Below, in pieces: positions 11,501 to 21,250 of a DNA stretch of 64,000 bases (position 1 is its first letter; the number at the start of each line of letters is the position of its first letter). The DNA is taken from assembly GCA_013399855.1 (NCBI GenBank), contig VXAY01004104.1:1-64000 (forward strand), in the 5' to 3' direction. The translations under genes and the position numbers were made by a program. Origin of the DNA: Oxyruncus cristatus (Eukaryota; Chordata; Aves; Passeriformes; Cotingidae). Under the pieces are notes generated by a model. It was given only the letters and a program-made list of their open reading frames with translations, ran no database searches and was not told the DNA's origin.

Positions 11501-13223
11501 CCTTTCTACTGGATTCACTGATTGTTTGCATTCATGATTATATCTTAAGTATGTGAGAATTTTGACAGTGTATGGGTATGACTATACACCTATGCATTTG
11601 TCTAGCTAGCACACATTTGTTTGTTTACTCAAAGCAGGTTAATTTTTTTTCCTTGCAGAAAGGTATTTGGGTTGCTAATTTATCTGCTTTATGCGATGGT
11701 ACCCCATAGAATGAATACACATTTGCCTAAGGTTGATATTTATGTTTATATGCTCAATTTTACTGCATTGACAGGTAAGTTTGATGCGAGAGATTTTAGA
11801 TGAACAAGACCCCAATTAAGATCTCCATTCTACTAGCTTGTGTACAAACACAGAGCAGTCAATTGCCTCCACACTTACAGATTTTATCTAAATAGATTCA
11901 TCAAAAAGAGCAAGAGCTGACAATATAAAGTCTGTTTCATAAATAAACATCTGAATCACTGGAAAAAAGGTCTGATCCCTAATTCGCATGTAGTTTTAAT
12001 ACCCAGTAAGGAAACCCAAAACTTGGTTTAGGAAAATTGAATCAACCAGGGGGTAGATGGGAAAAATGACAACATTATGTTGGAACACAGGTTTGTGTTA
12101 ACTTTTTAAAATTTATAAAAGCTGGTTGCTCAGCTAAATTAAACAGGAAATCATAAGTATCATCATTTACATTTAACTGAGATAATGAAGAGCCTATTAT
12201 TATTTGTATTTAGGCTATGGTGAAATATTTTAGCAAGTTACTCAGTTATTGTCATTCACTGTGTTTCTTGAACATTTTTCTGAATCCTCTGTCACTCTCT
12301 CAGTTGCGTATTGGACAGTTTGTAGTAGTGTTCTTATGGCCATGAAAGAAGAAAAGCACTGTCTAAAATAATAAATTAATAACCAAAATCTGACTTTTTC
12401 TCTGGAACAGAAAGATAAATCCACAGGTGAGACTGAAATATTCTCCTTAGTTTAGGTTTGATTTAGATACACAGAAAATACCAATGTTTATTTAAAGTCT
12501 TATGTTAGTGCCATTGGATTTTCAAAGTCTCTGAAGAATGAGGTCATAAAAATGACTGATATTTCACTTTTCAAAAAGTGGAAATTATATACTTTGACCA
12601 GTCAAAACCAACTATATTCTGAGATATCTCAAATACTCTTCTTTTCTAGGCAATTAAAAACACTAAATATGGAAATATAGATGTTAGCTCGGTAGTGCTT
12701 ACTGTTAGGCATAATAGTCATGCTGTACCTTTCCTGACCACGTGTTAGCATACACTTAGAAATTTATCATAATTTTCTATGACGGAGAATTTACTATAAA
12801 TATAAAATTACAAGTAATATGAATGTTCTTACAAAGAAACTGTAAATATAACTTCTCTAAATAAATGGATTTACACCTTGGTAGAAGTATAGGTTAAGAA
12901 AAAGAATTACAGTTTTCAGTCCTGAATATGCATTTGCTTCTTTGTTTTCTTAATTAATGTGTTACTTTTTGACATGACAGATGTTCCCATCAGAATATTT
13001 GTTTCAGGTTTTTTATAGAAGAAAAAAAAATTTCTTAGAATACAATTTTATTCTAATTTAGGGCATCAGAATGAAAGGTATTTCTTGCACAGATACTATT
13101 CAAGCAAATTGCACTTCACACTGAAAAAATATTGCTGTGACAAAATGTATTTTCACGTATATAAACAAAATTTTAATACCTGCAAATCAACAACAGAAAA
13201 AAAAATCCCACTAGAAGGTTTTT
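11501..13223. other. Unique AT-rich DNA
   Basis: No gene or repeat recognised in 1.7 kb. A tract with several poly(A)/poly(T) runs lies near 13010-13205. Confidence 0.5.
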
Positions 13224-13502
13224 CACAGAATGATAGGATAGTTTAGGTCAGAAAAGAATTCTTGAGATCATCTGGTCTGTGTAGCAAGGCCAGCTAGACG
13301 AGATTGCTCATTTGAGTTCTTAATGTTTCTAAGGATGGAGATTCGGCAAAGTCTCTGAGAAACTTGCTCCACAGTTTGTCCACCTTCACAGTAAAAACAT
13401 TTTTTCTTATACTAACATGGATTTTCTTCCCAGTGACTAGCATCATGTTTGTCCTTCGCCACCCAATGCCCACCAAGCTAATCTCACTCACCTCCATCAA
13501 TT
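13224..13502 (-). mobile_element. CR1 LINE 3' end
   Basis: The plus strand begins CACAGAATGATAGGATAGTT, the reverse complement of a CR1 tail, followed by GAGATCATCTGGTCTG, AAGGATGGAGATTCGG, and TCCACCTTCACAGTAAAAAC, all standard CR1 3' blocks in minus orientation. It ends where the LTR-like sequence begins near 13503. It may be the missing 3' end of the CR1 that resumes in the same orientation near 14690, the ERV LTR having inserted between them. Confidence 0.8.
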
Positions 13503-14250
13503 GGACAAGAGGAGGCAATATGATAAAAGGCTTTTGGGTCAAGATGAGAACAGGGACATCACTGACCAATTAACAGTCACTGGCAAACCAGACTCCACTT
13601 CGGGAAAATAATTTAATTTATCGCCAATTACTAGTAACAGAGTAGGAGAGTGAGAAATAAACTAAAGACTTATTTCCTCCACTTCTCCCTTCTTTCCTGG
13701 CCCAACTTCACTCTTGATTTCTATCTCCTGAACTCCGAGCAGCACAGGGAGATGTGGAAGGGGTGTTGCAGTCAATTCATGACATGTGGTCTCCACATGT
13801 GGGCTACAGCTTTTTTTCACAACATAGTCATCTTCTCCAGCATGGGGTCCACAGGCTGCAGTGTAGATATCTGTTCCAGGGTGGCCCTCCTTAGGTTTCA
13901 GGGGAATCTCTTCTGTGGTTCCCAGATCACCTCCTCTCCCTGTTTCTCAAAAGACTTTGTTGTCTGCAGAACTGTTTCTCTCACATTTTCTTAATCCTCT
14001 CTCCCAGCTGTTGCTGCTCAGTGTTTTTCACCCTTTCTTAAATATTTTATCACAGAGGCACTGCTAACATGGCTTACTGTTTCACCTTTACCAGTAGCCG
14101 GTCCATCTTGGAGCCAACAGAACCAGATCAGTCTACTGTGGGGGCAGCCCCTGGTGTCTTCTCACAAGATAAAAGTAGATCTTCATGTTCCTTATCAATC
14201 TCACCTTCCACCTGTACCCTCCACCTTCTGCCCATATAACCCAGAAGTTC
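13503..14250 (-). mobile_element. Long ERV LTR fragment, minus strand
   Basis: The plus strand reads AATATGATAAAAGGCTTTTG at 13517, GACCAATTAACAGTCACTGG at 13563, AGAGTGAGAAATAAACTAA near 13646, AGACTTTGTTGTCTGCAGAA at 13951 with CTGTTTCTCTCACATTTTC after it, a TCTTAAATATTTTATCACAG block near 14036, and GTCCATCTTGGAGCC near 14101. I recognise these, in this order, as the reverse complement of a long avian LTR family whose central part contains GC-rich near-repeats (GGGGTCCACAGGCTGCAGT at 13844 is one). Both termini are eroded. The 114-codon frame at 13650-13994 is a by-product, not a gene. A second, shorter copy lies at 59.9 kb. Confidence 0.7.
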
Positions 14251-14689
14251 CATTTAAACAAAGTCCTAGATACCAATTTTCTGCCTATGTTGTAAAATTG
14301 CTCCTTTCCAGCAAACCATAACTTTGCCTGATGATGGACCTTGTTGATTCAGATCCTGACCTGTGAATGGAATTCCCAGCTAAACCTTGAAACTGCATCA
14401 TCATTATGGCTCTGTCTGGTGATCTCTGGACTATGTGTGACCCCGTTTACTCACAGCAGACCAGTTTCTTACCTTTGGATTGACTTCCTGTCTTGACATC
14501 ATGGTTGGCTCCTTACCACACCCTTGTCCAATGATCTACACTCTTGGCTGAACCTGGCTACCATCTCTGTGTCTGCCCTGCTCTTCTTAATGAGCACAAT
14601 GGGACTGAGCATGGTCTAGTAATATGATTGCCTTGCCAATCATTATTGCTCTGGACTAACACTTCCCTATCCCACAGGGAGATGTCAGC
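14251..14689. other. Unclassified GC-richer segment inside the repeat block
   Basis: This stretch is GC-richer than the unique DNA and contains near-repeats such as CTTGCCTGATGATGGACC (14323) and CTTGTCCAATGATCTA (14523), suggesting an old repeat with internal duplication, perhaps internal ERV sequence. I could not assign it to a family. It separates the LTR fragment from the CR1 ORF2 fragment. Confidence 0.4.
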
Positions 14690-16190
14690 TCTTGCTGCTT
14701 CCTGACACCATGTCTCACTGAATGGCAGTAAAACCCCCTGATCTATCAACCACTCCTCCCAGTTTTGTACTATATACAAATCTGCTGAGCATACACACTC
14801 TGCCCAATCATTCCCTTCACTAATTATGATCTTAAATAGTACTGGCCTGTGTCAACCTTTGGGGTAAATGATTAGTGAACTTTGTGCCACTTGTCCCAAA
14901 CCTTCTGAACTCATCAAATTAGTCAATTTTCAGTTACCCTCACTGTCAACTTATCTAGTCCATACGTCATTGGTTTGTCTAGGAGGATTTTATGGGAAGA
15001 CTCAAAGAGAAAAAATCCACTGGTGTCTTACCCACTGACCTAGTCATCTAATTGTAGAAGATTATCAGGCTGATCAGGAAAGTTTTCCCTTTTGAATGTT
15101 CATGCTGACTACTGGCACTCTCTTGTCCTTCATGTATTTGGAAAAGATTTCCAGGATGATTTGCTCCATCACCTTCCTAAGGGTCAAGGGGAGGCCAGCC
15201 AGCTTGTAGATCCCTGGATCCTTCTTCTTGTCTCTCTTGAACACAGGATTGACTTTTACTTTCTTCCAGTCCCCCAAAACTACTTCCAACCACCATGATC
15301 TGTCAAAGATAATAAAGGGTGGGTTTGTAATAACATCAGCCAGCTCCCTCACAGGTATAATTTGTTAAGACCCATGGACACCTGATCCTTTATGTGTTCT
15401 TTAACCTGATCCTCCTTCCCTAGCAGTAAATATTCTTTGTTATGGGCTTTCCCACAGGACACAGGGGCCTGGGTTATGTGAAAGAAACTCAGGTAAGTAA
15501 AGACCAAGGTGGAAAAAGCATTAAATATCTCAGTTTTTCACATGTCCTTTGATACCAGGTTCCTTGTCACATTCAGCAGCAGGCCCACATTTATCCTTGC
15601 TTTGTTTTTGCTGCCCATGTCCTTGTAGAAGCTCTTCCTGTTGCTCTTCACATCCCTTGTCAGATTCAACTCCAGGCAATCTTTGTCTTTTCTAAAGTGA
15701 TCCCTTAATCGTCAAACACTGTCTTTACATTCTTCCTGGGTCACTGTATCCTGCTTGCCCCTCCTCTACATTTCCTCTCTCTGTTTCAGTCGAGTTAGCA
15801 GTCCATGCAGTATATTTGTCCATTAGTTTGTCCATGCAGGCCTCTGATCACATTTGCTTGACTTCCTGCATGTGCAACTTCACTGTTCTGTAGCTTGGAG
15901 GAGGTGATCCTTGAAAATCAACCAGGTCTCCTGAACTCCTCTTCACTCAAGGACTACATCCCAGAGGATCTTTTTTAGCAGATAATTGGAACAGATAAAA
16001 TATGCTCTCTTGAAATCTAGGATTGGGATACTGCTTTTTGCCCTGTTTCCTCCTCTTAGGATCCTGAATTCTATCATATCATGGTCACTATGGCCAAAGG
16101 TGACCCTGACCTTTACTTCCCCAAATAATTCTTCCTTCTTCATAAGAATAGAGTGCAAGAGAACACCTGCTCTTGTTGACTTCTAAATCA
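14690..16190 (-). mobile_element. CR1 LINE, ORF2 fragment
   Basis: About 1.5 kb of CR1 in minus orientation. Plus-strand landmarks are CAACCACTCCTCCCAGTTTT at 14748, TGCTCCATCACCTTCCTAAG at 15162, GTCCTTGTAGAAGCTCTTCC at 15619, TTGTCCATGCAGGCCTCTGA at 15828, and TATCATGGTCACTATGGCC at 16077. The element's own 5' side is at high coordinates and is truncated at about 16190; the 3' side stops near 14690 and may continue as the tail at 13224-13502. The subfamily looks older than the copy at 17.3-19.4 kb. Confidence 0.85.
15074..16158 (-). pseudogene. CR1 ORF2 remnant: end of endonuclease and start of reverse transcriptase
   Basis: Read from high to low coordinates, 16158-15943 encodes a frame with HSDHDMIEFRILRGGNRAKS, the C-terminal part of the CR1 apurinic endonuclease including the SDH catalytic-histidine motif, followed by ILDFKRAYF. 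Further along, 15352-15074 encodes MRELADVITNPPFIIFDRSW and later RKVMEQIILEIFSKYMKDK, the N-terminal reverse transcriptase region. Stops and frameshifts separate the frames, so no ORF2 protein can be made. Domain order (endonuclease then reverse transcriptase) and minus strand are consistent with the surrounding CR1 sequence. Confidence 0.8.
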
Positions 16191-17294
16191 TATATGCTGG
16201 AAAGTTATAACTCATAAAATTTCTTTGCCTGAGAGATGTACTTTCTGTTGTGATTTTGCTGTTAGAATATTCTAACAAAAGAATACATGAACAGTTGAAA
16301 TCAGTTGTCAGAAAAGATCCAGGTCATTTGAAAATAGAAATTTCTAGAAGCGGAAGGTGTGGCTTTAGGACATGTGATGTGGTCTGAACTGTAAATTCCA
16401 TAATCAGCACCTTGAGGCAATTGTTCCTTGCATTCTGACTTACTTGTGCTAAAGAAAAAATGCATGTGCATCATCGATAATGCAGTTCAAGGACCAGAAC
16501 CAAGAAAACTAGGCTTCACAAGGGAGAAAAAGTTCACAAGAATTGGACAAAATATATTTTTTCTTATTTACATTTAGGTTGCTTTTGAATTAATTCTCTA
16601 AACTGGCTTAGTGTACAACAGCGTGAAAGCCAGTTACTACTCGCAGCACACATGATTGAGGATTGAGGGACAGGCAGAAAGGATAATCTCAAATTAGACT
16701 GGTTTAAGCTGGCATGGCACTGAACTCTTAAAAATTATGTGAGGATTTTGGCTTAGCCTACTGGAAGTTAATAGCAGATATGATTATTCCTTGTAAATAC
16801 AAGGAGAAAATATTAAGATAAAAGCAATAATTTAAAATACTAATAGACATAAATGAGTATAAACTGGTCATGTGTAAATTTAAGTTTGACCTTAAGTGGG
16901 AACTTTATGGTGTAGTTGTTCACAATAGGTGAGGATTAAGCTTAGATGATTGACAGTGTTGCTTTAAGGCTTATGTTTCTTCAAAAATAGAAAGGGAACA
17001 AAGGAAAGTGAGGATACTAGGAGAGGCACTGTCTGAAAGTGGAGAGTGGATCTGTGTATCATTAAAAATGTGTGCATACACTATAGATCTGTAAAAGGAA
17101 GTTAACTTACCTAAAGGCATCTTGGAAAACTTGAATCTAAAAATAACACAGTTGTGAAAGAAAACTAGACAGTTGCTTTAAAGTATCAACATTGCTTTTT
17201 GTTTCCTGAGATGTCTGTTACTGAACTTTGAACTACACATAACACATTGATAAAACTTGAGGCACAAAATGCAGCTGTTTGTGGTGGCTAGAAT
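16191..17294. other. Unique DNA between two CR1 copies
   Basis: No gene or repeat recognised in this 1.1 kb of AT-rich sequence. Confidence 0.5.
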
Positions 17295-19410
17295 ACATAG
17301 AATCATAGAATAGTTTGGGCTGGAAAGGAGCTTTAAAGATCATCTAGTCCAAACTCTCTGCAATAAACAGGGACATATTCAACTAGATCATCTTGCTCAG
17401 TGTCTCGTCCAACCTGACCTTGAACACTTACAGTGATAGCACACTCACAACTTCCCTGGGCAACCTGTTCCAGTGTTTCACTCTTGACATGGAAAAAAAA
17501 ATTATTCCTTATATCTAGTCTAGATCTACCTTATTTTAGTTAAAACCATTACTCCTTACCCTATTGCAACAAGCCCCACAAAAAAATTTGTCCCCATGTT
17601 TCTTATAAGCCCTCTTTAAGTTGTGAAAGGCTACAATATCCTCACAGAGCTTTCTCTTCTCCAGGCTGTACAATACTAGCTCTCTCAGCCTTTCCTCACA
17701 GAAGTGCTCCACCTCTCTGTTCATTTTTGTAGCCCTCCTCTGAACTCACTTCAACAGGTCTTTGTTCTTCCTGTGCTGGGGGCCCCAGAACTGGATGCAG
17801 TGCTCCAGGTGGAGTTTCTTGAGAGTGGACTAGAAGATCAGAATCGCTTGCCTCAACATGCTGGACACGTTGCGTTTGATGCAGCCTGGGATACAATTGG
17901 CCTTCTGGACTGTGAACACACATTGTTGGCTCACATCCAGCCTCTCATTCACTAACACCCCCAAGTCCTCCTCTACAGGGCTGTTCCCAATCCTTTTATC
18001 ATTCAGCTTGTATTAATACAGGTTGTCCCCACCCAGGTGCAGCACATTGTACTTGACCTTGTTGAATCTCATCAGATTCACATGGGCCCACATCTTTAGC
18101 TTGTCTAGATCACTCTGGATGGCATCCCATTCCTCAGGCACGTCAAGTGCACCACTCAGGTCGGTGTCATGTGCAAATTTGCTGAGGGTGCACTCAATAC
18201 CACTCTCTATGTCATTTATGAAGGTACTAAAAAGATCTTTTCCTAATATGGACCCCTGAGGGACACCATTTTTCACTGAACTGCATCTAGACATTGAGCC
18301 ATTGACTACTACACTCTGGATGTGACCATCCAATAAATTCCTCATCCCCTGAACAGTCCACCCATCAATTCCATATGTCTTCAGTTTAAAGAGAAGGATG
18401 TTGAGGAGGACAGTGTCAAAGGCTTTACAGAATTACAGATAAATGATATCTGTAGCCCTTCCCTATTGAAGTAGTCAGCCCATCACAGAAGGGCCAATAG
18501 ATTGGTCAGTCAAGACTTGCCCTTGGTGAAGCCATGCTGGCTGTCTTGAATCACCTCCCTGTTCCCCATGTGCTTTAGCACAGCTTCTAGAAGGATCTGT
18601 TCCGTATCTTCCCAGGCACAGAGGTGAGGCTGACAGGTTGGTAGTTCCCAGGGTCCTCTTTCCTACCCTTTCTAAAAATCATTCCCTTTTTCCAATCACC
18701 AGGGACTTCATCTAACTGCCACGACTTTTAATATGTTAGAGAGCGGCTTGGCAACTACATCAGTCAATTCCTTCAGGACTCTGGAAGGCATCTTATCAGG
18801 CCCCACGGATTTATACGTGTTCAAAATCCTCAGACGGTCACAAACCAGACCTTCACTTACAGTTGGACAGACTTTGCTCGCTCAGTCCTTGCCTTGTGGT
18901 CCATCCACTTGAGAGGTATGGGAAGAGAGACTGTCAGTGAAGACTGAGGCAAATAAAGTTGTTGAGTACTGTAGCCTTCTCTTTATCTGTTTTTTACCAC
19001 TTTTGCCAGTCTTGCTTACTAGGGGAAGGATGCTTTCTTTGACCTTCCTTTTGTGGCTGAGATACTTGTAGGAGCCCTCCTTGTTTTTCTTTGCATCCCT
19101 TGCCAAGTTCAGCTCCAGACACGCCTTGGCCTTTCTGACCCCATCCCCACAAAACCAGATGGTGTTCCTATACTCTTCTCAGAATACCTCTCCCTGTATC
19201 TTTCATTACCTGTGCATTTCCTTCTTGCCCTTTAGTTTGACCCACAGGCCTTTACTCATCCGTGCTAGTCTCTGGTCTTCCTTTATTGATTCCTCATATC
19301 TGGGGCTGGACTGATCTTGTGCACTATGAAAAAAAACTTTAAAGATCTGTCAGCTCTGTTGTGCTCCCTTATCCCTGAGGGCAGTTTCCCATGAGGACCT
19401 ATTGACCAAC
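17295..19410 (-). mobile_element. Long CR1 LINE copy with 3' end and most of the reverse transcriptase
   Basis: The largest CR1 in the window. The 3' end is at 17295 (ACATAGAATCATAGAATAGT). Landmarks running upstream in the element are GGCAACCTGTTCCAGTGTTT at 17459, TTCTCTTCTCCAGGCTGTAC at 17652, TGTGCTGGGGGCCCCAGAAC at 17772, GACCCCTGAGGGACACCAT near 18251, GTGAAGCCATGCTGGCTGTC near 18526, CACAGAGGTGAGGCTGACAG at 18617, and ATGAGGACCTATTGACCAAC near 19391, where the match fades. The element is thus 5'-truncated in the linker before the endonuclease. Many stops and indels show it is old. The opposite-strand open frames here are shadows. Confidence 0.9.
18013..19106 (-). pseudogene. CR1 reverse transcriptase remnant
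   Basis: From 19106 to 18882 the minus strand reads MARDAKKNKEGSYKYLSHKR, the conserved linker before the CR1 reverse transcriptase, ending in FASVFTDSL. At 18345-18013 a 110-codon frame holds NGVPQGSILGKDLFSTFIND, the reverse transcriptase palm block, and then LSKFAHDTDLSG, where the family has FADDTKLSG. The first catalytic aspartate is therefore replaced by histidine, so the enzyme would be dead even if the frame were whole. It is a decayed LINE enzyme, not a host gene. Confidence 0.85.
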
Positions 19411-19739
19411 TTCTACACAACCTCTGGAAATCACAACCAAATCTAGAAAATTTATTCTCAACATGTCTCATCAGTTACTGGGTTTTGTTTCTCTTAATCA
19501 CAGCTTTTTTCTTATTCTATTAGCACAGATAGTGACTGGAAAGGATTATAAAGCACATGATTCATTTGAGTATCAGCATGAGTCCACATGAAGCATTATT
19601 TGTATTTTGCGCACTTCTCTCTTTAAATATCAAATTGATCCCAAAACCAATTAATTTAAAACCATTATCAAGGCTGCAATCTCAAATGCTCAAAAGATAG
19701 GAATATTACAGTGAATACTGCCTGTGGATATTTAATTTG
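19411..19739. other. Short AT-rich interval before the gypsy-like fragment
   Basis: About 330 bases with no recognised element. I looked for reverse transcriptase motifs upstream of the gypsy-like frame (for example a YxDD block) and did not see any. Confidence 0.45.
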
Positions 19740-19995
19740 ATCTCCCTGTGTGTAAACGTGGTGAAGTGTAAAGTGAAGATTGCGGAAACAGTTTATCTGT
19801 GCAATAAATGGTTAGGCACCCACATTAAATCAGAACTCAGACAGATGGATGCTATTAGAGACTGGCCGGTTCCCAAGTTGAGAAAGCAGACACAACCCTA
19901 TATAGGAGTGATTTCTCTTTCAGGCTGACTCCATGTCTCCACTCATGACCAAACTGTGCAGGAAGGGGAGGCTAGAAAAAAAGTTTGCACTCTAA
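19740..19995 (+). mobile_element. Ty3/gypsy-like reverse transcriptase fragment
   Basis: The frame at 19737-19928 contains VNVVKCKVKIAETVYL, then GTHIKSELRQMDAIRDWPVP, then KLRKQTQPYIGV. This is the order found at the end of Ty3/gypsy (and related retroviral) reverse transcriptase: KCxF, a YLGH-like step, I-x-P-x-x-K-V-x-A-I-x-x-W-P-x-P, K-x-L-R-x-F-L-G. A shift of one base at about 19918 opens a second frame with SMSPLMTKLCRKGRLEK, matching the following A-A-P-L-x-x-L-x-K-K region before RNase H; the GYYRRF block between them appears deleted. Only about 85 codons survive and no LTR, integrase or gag was seen. The match comes from remembered family motifs. Intact Ty3/gypsy elements are rare or absent in birds, so this is probably an ancient relic. 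Confidence 0.65.
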
Positions 19996-20420
19996 TTATT
20001 TAAAGACCATTAGTAGACTAAAGAAAACCAGAAAGAGATGGAGGTTTTGACCATTCTTGGGTTTTCCAGGCATGCTGTTGTAATGTAGAGGGGGAGTGAA
20101 TGAACAAGAGACTCTCACCCTTACTTAGAGATGCCTTACAGAGCATTTTGGATTTTTATTGATACTAAAGAAACAATAAGAGTAGCAATGAAAATACTGT
20201 ATCACAATCCCCATGCAAAAAAAGAATAAGAAGAAGTTATTCAGGTAGCTCTGTTTCTGACATTTGTGAATATGAGGAATTTGGTTTATGGATAAATAGA
20301 GAAATAAGGATGTGATAGATGATTCACAGGGAGACTTATATGTATTACATGTCCAGGTAAATTTGGTGTATATTTCATAAATATAAATAAATATATATAT
20401 GTGCATCTGTTTATACTGCT
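19996..20420. other. AT-rich interval
   Basis: No recognised element. A short AT-dinucleotide-rich patch lies at 20383-20402. Confidence 0.45.
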
Positions 20421-20625
20421 GAATTATAGAATAATTTAGGTTGAAAGGTCCTCCACAGCTAGTTTAGTTCAAATCCATGCTCAGAAGCAAGTTGGGTCAG
20501 GTTGCTTAAAGTCATATCCAGTCCAGTCTTGAACATTCTCAATGATGGAGATTCCACAAGCTCTCTGAGCAACCTTGTCCAGTATTTGAGCACCTTCAGT
20601 GTGTGAGAAACTGGTTTTGCATCTC
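20421..20625 (-). mobile_element. CR1 LINE 3' end
   Basis: The plus strand shows GAATTATAGAATAATTTAGG, TTCAAATCCATGCTCAGAAG, CAATGATGGAGATTCCACAA and TCTCTGAGCAACCTTGTCCA in order, the reverse complement of the last 200 bases of a CR1. The match ends abruptly next to the GC-rich block that follows. Confidence 0.8.
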
Positions 20626-20639
20626 ACTGAATTGTTTAA

Positions 20640-21250
20640 CCGGGTTGACTCAATCAACTCATGTGCCTCTGTGCGTGTGTGTGTGTGTGTCTGTGTGTGT
20701 TGGGGAGGGACCAGGTCAGTCCTGCAGCCCATGGCAGAATGGGTGGATGCCACCTGGCTGAGCACACGGTGGCCACGTGGCTGGGCTGGCCATCAAAGGC
20801 CCACCTGGTAGTCCACCCACACCTTGCCCCGTGGAGGTTCTGACTGGCTGGACCACACCTCACTCTGGCCTGGAGAGCACTGAGTGGTCAGTGAGCTGGA
20901 TGTCCCACCTGGGAGGGGTGGCCACGCTGGCCAGACCATACAAACAGAGGCACAGAGGGGCTCCGTCTTGTCTTTTCTCTTGGGACCTGTCACCACTATG
21001 TGAAGTTCCTGGACTTCCATAGGACCCTTTGGTGGTAGCTATGTAATTCACTTATTCTAACTTCTTTCTTTTCTCCTTCTTTCTTCTCGTAATCTCTTTT
21101 ATTTCTTTGTTCTGTCCTTAATCTCTTTCGGGTAATTTAAAACCAATGGATTGTATTTTACTAAGGTTGTCGTGTACTGGGTTCTTTAGTGAAGTGCCTC
21201 TGCCTTGGTTGTATGTTTACTCCTGTGACCCTTTTGCCAAAATGCCTATT
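20640..21250. other. GC-rich block with (GT)n, origin unknown
   Basis: A sharp rise in GC content against AT-rich flanks. It begins near a GT-dinucleotide run (20672-20700), continues with G/C-rich sequence holding related words (GTGGCCACGTGGCTGGGCTG at 20769, GGGGTGGCCACGCTGGCC at 20916), and ends in a pyrimidine-rich stretch (about 21060-21130). Six overlapping short open frames on both strands are a product of base composition, not genes. The GC-rich U3-like part followed by a T/C-rich part is suggestive of an LTR, but I see no clear TG/CA ends, TATA box or target duplication. Confidence 0.4.
20672..20700. repeat. (GT)n microsatellite
   Basis: Imperfect GT run interrupted by CG and CT, about 29 bases, at the edge of the GC-rich block. 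Confidence 0.85.

Noticed and set aside
13650..13994. Plus-strand open frame of 114 codons
   Set aside because: Antisense to the ERV LTR fragment at 13503-14250; composition-driven.
20700..20950. Possible CpG-island promoter
   Set aside because: GC-rich, but CpG is not clearly enriched (mostly TGG/CCA words) and there is no adjacent gene.
20481..21051. Cluster of overlapping open frames on both strands
   Set aside because: High GC content lowers stop frequency; none resembles a protein family.
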